Source: CAYJII01 sp964370225
GTDB taxonomy: Bacteria; Bacillota; Clostridia; Oscillospirales; Ruminococcaceae
Assembly (NCBI GenBank): GCA_964370225.1
Contig: CAYJII010000001.1
Span: 171,332 to 235,331 of the forward strand
Direction of reading: 5' to 3'
DNA: 64,000 bases
The notes under the pieces are model-generated. The model had not been told where the DNA came from, ran no database searches, and saw only the letters and a program-made list of their open reading frames with translations. Shown here in pieces: positions 53,549 through 62,483 of this stretch; within the stretch, counting starts at the first letter, position 1, and every line of letters begins with the position of its first letter. The position numbers were made by a program, and so were the translations under genes.

Positions 53549-56500
53549 TTATTCATTTGAATTTGAGCGTTTTTTAAGCATTACGAAAGCAGCAACCCCA
53601 CCTATTACCACTATTGCAACAATAGCTACAAATAACACAACCATTGGTGCTGAATTTGAACTTTCTTCTTCCGTTATCGTTTTAACAGTTGGACCAAAGC
53701 TAGTCGGTACACCATCTTCTACTATTACGGTCGTTGTGAGTGTCACACCCTCATACTCCACTGTAATATCGTATGTGCCATCTTCAAATTCTTCAAATAC
53801 TTCTGCATTGATAACAAGCTCTCCGTTTTCAACTTTATAGTCAGTAGAGTCAAGTTCTCTGTCTCCAACCATTACCTTTTCTGGTAAAGTGTCAGTAATA
53901 GTCGCTGAACCATCACTATCCTCAACACGTATGCTTACGTCACCGTCAGGAGTTACCGTTGTTTTCGCTACTTCGCCGTCACCTAAATCGCTATCAGTTT
54001 GACTGCTTTCAGTGCCGTCCTCCTCAGGAGTTGCGTCTTCACCTGCATCTTCATCTTCGCCAGAAGCATCTTCGTCATCTATGTCTTCGTCTACATCGCC
54101 GTCAATATTGTCATCGCCTGTGTTATCATCACCCGTGTTGTTTCCACCTGTGTTATTGTCACCTGTGTTATTATCACCCGTGTTATCATCGCCTGTGTTA
54201 TCATCGCCTGTGTTGTCGTCGCCTGTGTTGTCGTCGCCTGTGTTGTCGTCGCCTGTGTTATCATCGCCTGTATNNNNNNNNNNNNNNNNNNNNNNNNNNN
54301 NNNNNNNNNNNNNNNNNNNNNNNNNNNNNNNNNNNNNNNNNNNNNNNNNNNNNNNNNNNNNNNNNNNNNNNNNCTCACTAGCAGTCCCTCCTATAGCAGT
54401 TATATCTCCGTCATTTACTTCTAAATCGTTATATACGTAGATACCATAGCTCCTCTCACTAGCAGTCCCTCCTATAGCAGTTATATCTCCGTCATTTACT
54501 TCTAAATCGGAATATGCGAAAACACCATAGCTATAATCCTCAGCATCGCCTCCTGTGGCGACTAATTCTCCATCATTTATTACTAAATCGGAATCTGCGA
54601 AAACACCATAGCTATTATCCTCAGCATCGCCTCCTGTGGCGACTAATTCTCCATCATTTATTACTAAATCGGAATCTGCGAAAACACCATAGCTATAATC
54701 AGCTTTAGCACCTAACGCCGTTAGCGTTCCACTGTTTAGTATAAAATCCCCGTTTGATAAAATACCTGCACTTGTATCCAAACTATCGCCTGCAAACACA
54801 TCAAGTTTACCATTACCGGATATTATTAATCCACCCTCACTCTCCGCGTAAATTGCACAACTTGTATTTGGGGTTTCTTCATTACCAATATCCGAAATAT
54901 TAACTGAATTTGTACCTACAGTCTCAATATCTATAATTTTTTCAGAATATATTCCAGCCTGATATCCATCGGAGTTTATGTAGTAATCGGTGATATTAGC
55001 ACCATTCAATATAATTTTATCAGCATTATTACCGAAAGACGGAGCAAATACCACTGTGGCTCCTTGGTCAGCACTTCCTAAAACGTCATCCATATTGTTT
55101 TCATCAACCTGAATACCACCTATCCATACAGGATATTGTACTAATGAGTGTATGTATAGATATTTATATGTATCGATATTCTCTTCATCATAGGAGCCGA
55201 CAGGGTTCGAGCCATCTGCATTAGTGCTAGCTATAATTGATGAATTTACATTTATTGTATTAGGTGCGCCAAAAACAGCCTGGGCTACACTTGCACCAGT
55301 AGCAGTTGTTTTTGCAGTAACGTGTCCCATTTTCACACCAAAATAAACAGCACTATCGTTATGTATACCGTAGCTTTCACTGCCCGCTTCACCACCAGTA
55401 GCGGTAATTTTACCACCGTTTACATTGATGTCTGCTTCTAAAGAGTACAAACCATAACTATCTGTATCCGCACTACCTCCGGTAGCAATCACTTGCCCTC
55501 CTAATAATTCTATACTCGTATTGTTTATGGTCAATCCATAACTATAGTCCGCTTCACCACCAGTAGCGGTAATTTTACCAGCGTTTACATTCATTCCGGT
55601 ACTTACTTCTATGCCACAGCTACTATCAGTAGCATTTCCAGCATTAGCAACCAAATCACCATAGTCCATTTCAAACGTACTATTAAAGTAACAACCATAG
55701 CTACTATTATTAGCCGTTGCACTTTCAGCATGTACACTTCCTTTGCTGAAGAAAAAAGCACTGTTTACATAAATTCCGTAGCTATCGTCAGCTTGGCCAC
55801 CTTTTGCTACTAAAACAGCATCATATACTTCAAAACTACTATCAGCCAATAGACCATAACTTGAGTCAGTAGCGTCGCCTCCAGTGGCTGTTAATTTAGC
55901 ACCATTTTCTAAGTCAAATCCCGAATCGGCAAGCATACCATAACTTTTAGCAGCATTGCCACCTTTAGCTATAACTTCACCACCTAATATATCAGTCGTA
56001 CTATCTATGTATATGCCACAGCTTTTATTATCTCCTGCGCCACCATTGCCTGAAACATATCCATCGAACATATCCAAATCATCGCCGATATACACACCGT
56101 AACTTTCATCCGTAGCTTTACCAGCAGTCGCAATAATCTTGCCACCATAGATATCAACATCATCCTCGATGAACACACCATAACTATCTTCTTGGGTTTC
56201 GCCTGAAATTGCAGTTACTGTACCACTATTCATAATATAATCATCATCTACATATATAGCAATACTTTCTTCTTCTGCATCACCTGACTTAGCCGTTAGT
56301 ACTCCCTCACCTTGTATAGTCAAAGCACTGGACTGATTAGTTCCATCTATATCAATCGCACGACTATATTGAGGTAAACTCGCACCGCCTATATTAGAAA
56401 TATCAATTGTGTTTGTGCCTATAAGCTCAATTTCAATCGTCATATCAGCGTATATTCCGCTATGAGTTATATCATTTCCATCTATATCCACATAGTAATC

Positions 56501-59500
56501 GTTAATATTTGCGTTATTTAATATTAGTTTTGCTTTTGAAACGCTATTTCCATCATCATCATATACTTCTGGCACATACACTACCGTAGCAGCATCACCA
56601 TCAAGAGTGCTAAGCACGTCATTTTTGTTGATTTCAGTTACCTGTATACCGCCTACCCATACAGGGTATAGTTTTGGCGCAAATATGTTAACGTACTTGT
56701 ATGTTAACATATCAACTTCTATAAAATCAACTGAGTTCTCACCATTTGAGTTTGTGCTACCTTTAATGACTACTGCGTTACTAGCATTTGGTTTAGCAGT
56801 AATAGCTTGAGCTACGACAGCTGTATTCGCAATGCTATTAGCTATTAAGCTGCCTTCATTTACATTTAGCAAAGGATCTTGGCCATATGAATAAATACCA
56901 TAGCTTTCTCCTTCTGCTTCACCGCCTGTTGCCGATACACTAGCTTCGTCAATATAGAGTCTTTCCGCACCGATACCAACACTCAACTCTGCAGTCCCAG
57001 CAATTGCAGTTACATCTGCGGATATACCCAACATTACATCTGAATTGATAGCACAACTTTCATAATTAGCATCTCCACTTGTTGCGACAAGTGTTCCGTC
57101 ACCTACTATATATAAATTTGCCCTAGAGGCAGACAGCGCTCCACTCGCATCAGGCAACTCTGCACTGCCTATATTCGAAATATCCACTGTATTTGTACCA
57201 TTCAGCTCAATAACAGTTTCTTGAGTGACGTATATACCATAATGAGCGCTACCCGCTATTTCTCTCGCAACATAGTAATCTGTAATGTTAGCATCTTTTA
57301 GAATTAGTGTCGCTGGCCCATATTGTTGTGGAATATACTTTACTGTGCCATCTCCAAGCACATCATCTTGATTTTTCTCGGTTACTAAAACACCGCCCAC
57401 TACTACAGGATAAGTAACCATATGCTCTATCTTTAGGTATTTATATGTAGATAATTTTGATTTGTCGTAGTCTTCAGGGTTTGAGCCATCTGAGTTCGTG
57501 CTTGCAATTAAGTATACAGGACTACCCCAAACAGGATCTTTCTCCAATGCGCTTGAAGCAGGCGCTACCCCACTTATTGCAGTAATAGTACCATCGGATA
57601 AATATAATTCACCATCTGTTTTTATCCCCACGCTAGCCATATCAGCATCAGCTGCTATAGCATTTACAACGTTATCCACATCATTACTAAAATCACCAGT
57701 AGTATATATGCCAACGCTGTTACCTTTAGCTTTTCCCGCAATCGCAGTAAGCTCCCCTGTACCTGAGATATCAAGCGAAGCGTCAATGAATATAGCAGCA
57801 TTCATCTCAGGAATATTTGCGCTCCCCATGTCCGAAATATCTACTGTATTAGTACCTATAAGCACTATTTCAAGATCTTCAGTAGAATATATACCACTAA
57901 AAACTCTGCTTAATGATGGATCATATAAATCATAATAACCAGTGATATCTGCATTCACTAGAGTTAGCTTAGCAGTTTCGGTTGATGTTGCAGGAGTATA
58001 CGCGACTAAATTAGTGCTGTTTGCTAAATCAGCAATCCCTAATACGTCGTTTAAGTTTTTATCAGTTACTTGAATACCACTTACCCAAACAGGGAATTTA
58101 TTTATTGTGGTTATACCCACATACTTATAATCATTTATATTATTTGAATCGTAAGACAGAACTGAGTTTGAACCATCAGAATTCTCACTCGCAACAATTG
58201 TTGTTTTTGCTTCGTTTTGTATAGTCGGGGATTTTCCTATAGCCCTTTGGTATTCTCCAACTGAATCTGCACTTGCTGTAAGTGTACCCTCAGCAAAAGT
58301 AAAGTCACCAAATACATTTATCCCTGTAGCGTCTAACCCGCCCTCTACAGTAGCGGTTAATATGCCATTGTTAAATCTTAGGGACTCGTTCACATATACA
58401 CCGTAATTATCTTCGCCCCCATCAATTACGCTCACTTCTACAATGCTCTTTTCTCCATTAATTGTAAAACTACCGTCAACCTCAATGGCAGTTGCCCCAT
58501 AAGCATTTTCACTTGTTTCACGTGCTGTAACCGAAAGCGAAGCATCGTTAACTTCCAAATTCCCCATTACATCTACAGCTTGTATTCTATCCCCACCTTT
58601 TACGGTGGCTATTATTGAAGCACCATTTTCTACTAGCATAGTATCTGCGCAAATAGCACTAGTATTATCGGCATTATTACTTACCACCGATACCCCTAGC
58701 TCCCCATCTGCGGACATTGATAGCGTCTCCTCAAGCAAAACAGCACTGAGCATATGCGCTTGTTCAGTAGTTGCGCTATCATCAATAGTTATGTTACTAT
58801 CATTTTTAATCTCTATCTCAAGGTCATGTTTAGAATATATTCCAGCGCGTAATAAAATTCCGCTTTCGTTGGTGAACTCATAGTACTCATCAATATTTGC
58901 ATTATCTAAAACTAGTGTTGCAGGTTGGCTACCAACTGATGGTATATAACTCACTGTACCATTACCCAGCACATCACCTTGATTGGTAGGGGTAACTTCT
59001 TTACCGTCTACCCAAACGCCATAACTGTCCGATAAGTGCATGTATCTAACACTATTTAAATGGTAAGTATTATCAAAATTATCTTCAGGTACTGCATCAG
59101 GAGCAGTAGCTGCAATCTTTATAGCTATATCTGTTGTTACAATGCCATCAATAAATTCATAAGCAAATAATCCTGATGACCCAGTTTCAAATGTAACGCT
59201 ACCACCATTAACATTCATCGTAGGAATGTTTTCATTTTCGGCATGCATAATAAAACCGTTAGCACTTGATATATCTATTAAACTATTAGTAAAAGAAAGC
59301 GAGTCGGAATTGATTGCGGTTCCCTCTGCATTTGCCACAACAGTAGAATCCATAACATTAACTTGTGTTGTAGCGTCAAACAATCTATCTACTGTATTTA
59401 TCTTCACACTACTGTTGTCTTTTATTTCTATAGTTGTGTTTAGTGGGCTGGCCCCATAATTATTTATACTTATAGCGTAAGAAGTACTTGAATAACCAGT

Positions 59501-60868
59501 AGTATTCACCAATTCTAGCTCGCTATTACTTATTGTAGCTTTTACATCAAGATTATCGCGATCACGTACATATATCCCCGAAGCCCCATAAGTAATATCT
59601 AAGACACTATCTATTATAGTAGCACTCATTTCAGCTGAAATTGCTATCATTTCGGCATCTATATCCAATGTTGAATTAGTAACAGAAATATAATCTTGTA
59701 CAGCTTTTATGGCATTGCTCATATTAGCAAAGTTCAACTCAGAATCAACAATTTCAATATACGTATCTGCATGAATTCCTACGCTCATGTCATTAAAATT
59801 TAGCTCCGCATTATCTACAATTATTTCTTCATGTGAAGTGTGAACACCTACTCTAGACAAAAGTGAAACCTCAGATACGATAAAATCTATGTCAATCGTA
59901 CAATCTTCAATTAAAATTGAAGATTCTGGTGCTACTGCACGTATTCCAGCAATAGCATTGATTTTATCTGCTGAATCGCCCGCAACGTCTGGGACATCAC
60001 TATTTATCGCTAACTTATCATTTCTGTCATCACCTTTGATAGTTACGCTTGCTGTAGTACCATCGTGCGGATACAGATATATACCATAAAATGTATCTAT
60101 CCCCCCTGTTGATCGGGTTATGGTATTCTCATTTTCTAGCTTGATATCTAACGATATGTTTGTAAATATAGCCGCTTCACTACTATAAGAAGATTTATAG
60201 TAGCTATCAATATTTGCTCCATTTAATGTTAACGTCCCTGGAGCGTCTCCAACTCCTGGAGTGTATGTTACTGTAGCACTAGCACCATCAACATCACCTA
60301 GTACATCATTCATATTATCGGATGTTACTTGAACACCGCTAACCCATACGTCATAGAGGGTAACGACACGTGGCTGAGGTGCAAACTGTGGCTCTGTAAC
60401 TACAGGTGGCACAATTCCCTCTTGCACATTAACAGTGATTTCTGGCATAGCAACGCCAACAGCAGTATATTCTGCAGTTGTCGCAGTATATGTATAAGTA
60501 GTCACAGCATCCGTGCTAAATACTGCATCATCGCTAAGTGACCATGTCACCGCAATTTCTGCTTCTTCTACAGTATTGTTCGATGTCCACGTGGTTTGAG
60601 GTTCGCCGTCATCGTTTACGCCTTGCTCTTCATTCCACGCTGTATGAGTTAGTACTACCGACAAATATTCAGGTAAAATCGGAGTATCCGTATCTCCTAC
60701 ATCAAATGTTTGTGTAGTTATATCCTCAGCCAGTGGTGTAATCTCACTTATCACCGTGCTATTGTTATAGATACTATCTGTGTTTTGCGCAAAAACGCCG
60801 ATAGATGCCGTTTGAATTACCATCATCATTACTATAAGTAATGACCATATTTTTTTTGAGCCTATCAT
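53549..60868 (-). CDS. Giant secreted beta-helix-like repeat protein with C-terminal membrane anchor (gap inside)
   Basis: About 2,439 residues with signal peptide (SLLIVMMMVIQTASIGVFAQ) and a GAGGG ribosome-binding site. An Ig-like start ends in VGVAMPEITVNVQEG. Then come six large modules, each opened by a motif such as PVWVGGIQVTEINKNDVL followed by NANINDYY, GIY and I-L-GTNTVDIS strands; this pattern is found in proteins with Cthe_2159-like (DUF4353) carbohydrate-binding beta-helix domains. Short SYG(V/I)-repeats of about 22-27 residues fill modules 5-6. A TGDDN pentad tract, an acidic linker, an Ig-like domain and a C-terminal hydrophobic helix with KKRSNSNE follow. No LPxTG motif is present, so it appears anchored by the helix itself. 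Single gene; function probably adhesion or glycan binding. Confidence 0.8.
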   Translation of the reverse strand: MIGSKKIWSLLIVMMMVIQTASIGVFAQNTDSIYNNSTVISEITPLAEDITTQTFDVGDTDTPILPEYLSVVLTHTAWNEEQGVNDDGEPQTTWTSNNTVEEAEIAVTWSLSDDAVFSTDAVTTYTYTATTAEYTAVGVAMPEITVNVQEGIVPPVVTEPQFAPQPRVVTLYDVWVSGVQVTSDNMNDVLGDVDGASATVTYTPGVGDAPGTLTLNGANIDSYYKSSYSSEAAIFTNISLDIKLENENTITRSTGGIDTFYGIYLYPHDGTTASVTIKGDDRNDKLAINSDVPDVAGDSADKINAIAGIRAVAPESSILIEDCTIDIDFIVSEVSLLSRVGVHTSHEEIIVDNAELNFNDMSVGIHADTYIEIVDSELNFANMSNAIKAVQDYISVTNSTLDIDAEMIAISAEMSATIIDSVLDITYGASGIYVRDRDNLDVKATISNSELELVNTTGYSSTSYAISINNYGASPLNTTIEIKDNSSVKINTVDRLFDATTQVNVMDSTVVANAEGTAINSDSLSFTNSLIDISSANGFIMHAENENIPTMNVNGGSVTFETGSSGLFAYEFIDGIVTTDIAIKIAATAPDAVPEDNFDNTYHLNSVRYMHLSDSYGVWVDGKEVTPTNQGDVLGNGTVSYIPSVGSQPATLVLDNANIDEYYEFTNESGILLRAGIYSKHDLEIEIKNDSNITIDDSATTEQAHMLSAVLLEETLSMSADGELGVSVVSNNADNTSAICADTMLVENGASIIATVKGGDRIQAVDVMGNLEVNDASLSVTARETSENAYGATAIEVDGSFTINGEKSIVEVSVIDGGEDNYGVYVNESLRFNNGILTATVEGGLDATGINVFGDFTFAEGTLTASADSVGEYQRAIGKSPTIQNEAKTTIVASENSDGSNSVLSYDSNNINDYKYVGITTINKFPVWVSGIQVTDKNLNDVLGIADLANSTNLVAYTPATSTETAKLTLVNADITGYYDLYDPSLSRVFSGIYSTEDLEIVLIGTNTVDISDMGSANIPEMNAAIFIDASLDISGTGELTAIAGKAKGNSVGIYTTGDFSNDVDNVVNAIAADADMASVGIKTDGELYLSDGTITAISGVAPASSALEKDPVWGSPVYLIASTNSDGSNPEDYDKSKLSTYKYLKIEHMVTYPVVVGGVLVTEKNQDDVLGDGTVKYIPQQYGPATLILKDANITDYYVAREIAGSAHYGIYVTQETVIELNGTNTVDISNIGSAELPDASGALSASRANLYIVGDGTLVATSGDANYESCAINSDVMLGISADVTAIAGTAELSVGIGAERLYIDEASVSATGGEAEGESYGIYSYGQDPLLNVNEGSLIANSIANTAVVAQAITAKPNASNAVVIKGSTNSNGENSVDFIEVDMLTYKYVNIFAPKLYPVWVGGIQVTEINKNDVLSTLDGDAATVVYVPEVYDDDGNSVSKAKLILNNANINDYYVDIDGNDITHSGIYADMTIEIELIGTNTIDISNIGGASLPQYSRAIDIDGTNQSSALTIQGEGVLTAKSGDAEEESIAIYVDDDYIMNSGTVTAISGETQEDSYGVFIEDDVDIYGGKIIATAGKATDESYGVYIGDDLDMFDGYVSGNGGAGDNKSCGIYIDSTTDILGGEVIAKGGNAAKSYGMLADSGFDLENGAKLTATGGDATDSSYGLLADSSFEVYDAVLVAKGGQADDSYGIYVNSAFFFSKGSVHAESATANNSSYGCYFNSTFEMDYGDLVANAGNATDSSCGIEVSTGMNVNAGKITATGGEADYSYGLTINNTSIELLGGQVIATGGSADTDSYGLYSLEADINVNGGKITATGGEAGSESYGIHNDSAVYFGVKMGHVTAKTTATGASVAQAVFGAPNTINVNSSIIASTNADGSNPVGSYDEENIDTYKYLYIHSLVQYPVWIGGIQVDENNMDDVLGSADQGATVVFAPSFGNNADKIILNGANITDYYINSDGYQAGIYSEKIIDIETVGTNSVNISDIGNEETPNTSCAIYAESEGGLIISGNGKLDVFAGDSLDTSAGILSNGDFILNSGTLTALGAKADYSYGVFADSDLVINDGELVATGGDAEDNSYGVFADSDLVINDGELVATGGDAEDYSYGVFAYSDLEVNDGDITAIGGTASERSYGIYVYNDLEVNDGDITAIGGTASEXXXXXXXXXXXXXXXXXXXXXXXXXXXXXXXXXXTGDDNTGDDNTGDDNTGDDNTGDDNTGDDNTGDNNTGDNNTGGNNTGDDNTGDDNIDGDVDEDIDDEDASGEDEDAGEDATPEEDGTESSQTDSDLGDGEVAKTTVTPDGDVSIRVEDSDGSATITDTLPEKVMVGDRELDSTDYKVENGELVINAEVFEEFEDGTYDITVEYEGVTLTTTVIVEDGVPTSFGPTVKTITEEESSNSAPMVVLFVAIVAIVVIGGVAAFVMLKKRSNSNE
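54107..54271 (-). repeat. Tandem 15-bp repeat encoding (TGDDN)n
   Basis: Eleven copies of a 15-base unit are visible up to the edge of the N gap, encoding TGDDN with TGDNN and TGGNN variants. A low-complexity Asp/Asn spacer near the membrane anchor. Confidence 0.92.
54274..54373. other. Assembly gap (100 N) in the giant repeat protein
   Basis: Exactly 100 N, bordered by the 15-bp and 81-bp repeat tracts. The repeat numbers in the true sequence are therefore unknown. Confidence 0.98.
54374..54708 (-). repeat. Tandem 81-bp direct repeats (27-residue unit)
   Basis: At least four units, in two near-identical pairs. The unit reads SYGVFADSDLVINDGELVAT plus GGDAEDN; the second type reads SYGIYVYNDLEVNDGDITAI plus GGTASER. 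Related but diverged units continue to about 56,250. Confidence 0.92.
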
Positions 60869-60908
60869 AAATACCCTCTTTCCGCCATTTTAAGCCATTA
60901 TATAATAT

Positions 60909-60936
60909 ATTATAACATAATCATCGAATAATTCAA
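60909..60936 (-). promoter_or_regulatory. Extended -10 promoter of the giant gene
   Basis: Minus strand TTGAAT (60936-60931), 16 bases, TATAAT (60914-60909) preceded by TGT, about 40 bases ahead of the ATG. Confidence 0.65.
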
Positions 60937-61085
60937 TGTAATATTTGATAGTTTCACATCTGTTTCTGCTATTAATATTGGCATATATTCCAAAAATAGC
61001 GTTCCAATGTCTTATTTTGATGATTAGCAACAATTTTAAAGCAGATTAGGTATGCCGAAATTGGCGAAGAACTTGCAATATTTGA
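60937..61085. other. Non-coding part of the 500-base gap before the AraC remnant
   Basis: AT-rich, no complete gene. Short translated pieces (IRYAEIGEELAIFEKT around 61040-61090) might be a frameshifted continuation of the AraC remnant, but this is weak. Confidence 0.4.
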
Positions 61086-61328
61086 AAAAACTATGGTGGC
61101 GATAAAAAGACCCTACAATCATCTTTTAAAGAGATTGTAGGGCTTAGTATTCATAAATATATTCGTAGCTTAAAAATGCAACACGCAGTTACACTGCTGA
61201 GAACAACCGATATGTCAATTGAGCATATTGCTAAAGAAGTTGGCTATAACAGTAAAATACATTTTTACAGGGCTTTTGATGAGGTCTTTTCTATGAAACC
61301 CACCGAGATGAGGGCACTCTTAAATTAG
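61086..61328 (+). pseudogene. Remnant of an AraC-family regulator
   Basis: The frame reads KNYGGDKKTLQSSFKEIVGL and continues SIHKYIRSLKMQHAVTLLRT, DMSIEHIAKEVGYNSKIHFY, RAFDEVFSMKPTEMRALLN and a stop. That is the C-terminal double helix-turn-helix of an AraC/XylS regulator, ending as such proteins do. There is an in-frame stop just upstream, no start codon in a suitable place and no sensor domain, so only the DNA-binding end of a decayed gene remains. Confidence 0.8.
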
Positions 61329-61374
61329 CGATTATAATCTAATTTTTGCTTATATTCGCTATGTGCTTGCAAGT

Positions 61375-62265
61375 TTATTCTACTAATATCGAAGCCCAGT
61401 CCATTACATCTCCCATTAACTGAATTGTTTCGTTTATATTATTGAATTTCTTTTCAAGTGTTTCCTTGTCATAAAATGCAAGTCCAAACAGGTCATAATC
61501 ATACTTACGTACTGTAATATAAATTTTATCTTCCTCAAAAAATACAGTAAAAATATAGTTAGCCTTTGATTTAATGTCTATTAATTTTGTCATCAATTCA
61601 TGTGTTAAAAAACTATTGTTTGTATTTTTTGTTATTACTCTAAATTTTTGATAAAACTCATTTTCTAACTCGGTCGCACTGTGATTGCCATCGTTAAACC
61701 ACTTTAATGCGCTTTTAATCACGCCACCCTTCTGTGGGCCTAGCGCAATAGTCACTGGTTTTTCTACCGAAAATTTATTTTGCAATGCTATTAATAGACC
61801 TGCAAATGCTAATTCAGTACCTGATGAGCCTGTTTGGGAGTTTTCAACGGTAGACGTACGTATTTTGACTTGTCCCGCCCTAAAAGGCACGCCATTTTTA
61901 TAGCCTGTGATTAAATCTGGATTATCCACACCACCTGAGCATCTATAATATTTTCCAACTACACTACTACTATCTATCCCAACTCTTTGTCCTTGGTAGT
62001 AGTTTACATCTTGAAATTGTTGTTCCAACAAAACTGGAACAATCTCGCTTTTAAACCTAGACTTCAACTCATTTTCTACGTCATTATTAGTAAAAATATG
62101 AACAGGAACTATTTTGCTTAAAACTTTGTACTTGTTGTGTTTTTCTTGAGTTTGATCATGAATTACTTGCAATTCTACCATTGCGCTTTTAATGCTTTCT
62201 GGAATATTTTTAGTTGCCCAGTTTTTATCTTCCACATATACGTTACCAGCACCCCATTTTTGCAT
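61375..62265 (-). CDS. Hypothetical protein, possibly nuclease-like
   Basis: ATG 62265 (MQKWGAGNVYVEDKNWATKN) follows AGGAGG; 296 residues. I do not recognise the family. There is no signal peptide or membrane helix, so it is cytoplasmic. The central DNPDLITGYKNGVP and following RAGQVKIRTST have the spacing of a PD-(D/E)xK-type nuclease core (Asp...QxK), as in some type II restriction enzymes, but no methyltransferase gene is adjacent. SSGTELAFAGLLIALQNK is a notable helix. The neighbourhood (AraC remnant, gap, EAL gene) looks like acquired or decaying DNA. Confidence 0.7.
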   Translation of the reverse strand: MQKWGAGNVYVEDKNWATKNIPESIKSAMVELQVIHDQTQEKHNKYKVLSKIVPVHIFTNNDVENELKSRFKSEIVPVLLEQQFQDVNYYQGQRVGIDSSSVVGKYYRCSGGVDNPDLITGYKNGVPFRAGQVKIRTSTVENSQTGSSGTELAFAGLLIALQNKFSVEKPVTIALGPQKGGVIKSALKWFNDGNHSATELENEFYQKFRVITKNTNNSFLTHELMTKLIDIKSKANYIFTVFFEEDKIYITVRKYDYDLFGLAFYDKETLEKKFNNINETIQLMGDVMDWASILVE

Positions 62266-62483
62266 AGTATTAACCTCCTGCATTTTTGATATGACTCAGT
62301 TTTAATCTATGTTCTCCTCACTCCAAGTGTCACTTCGAGCAACTGCACCACACTCACATAACCATAGCATCTTTGCATGTTTTGTTATAATGTATTACTT
62401 GTCTAAAGGAGCTGTAGTAGTTTATGTTCGATGAAAGAAAAAGTATTCCATTGTTACAGACTACTAATTTATCGTTAATTACA

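Noticed and set aside
53959..54440. Plus-strand open frames rich in Cys/His/Arg or Ser/Pro-Val over the pentad repeat
   Set aside because: They are antisense shadows of the 15-bp repeat and run through the N gap; no ribosome-binding site.
54374..56250. Regular repeats that could suggest a CRISPR array
   Set aside because: Units are 81 bases, contiguous, in frame and encode a protein repeat; there are no unique spacers of constant length and no cas genes.
61020..61328. Insertion sequence around the AraC remnant
   Set aside because: No transposase fragments, terminal inverted repeats or target duplications were seen.
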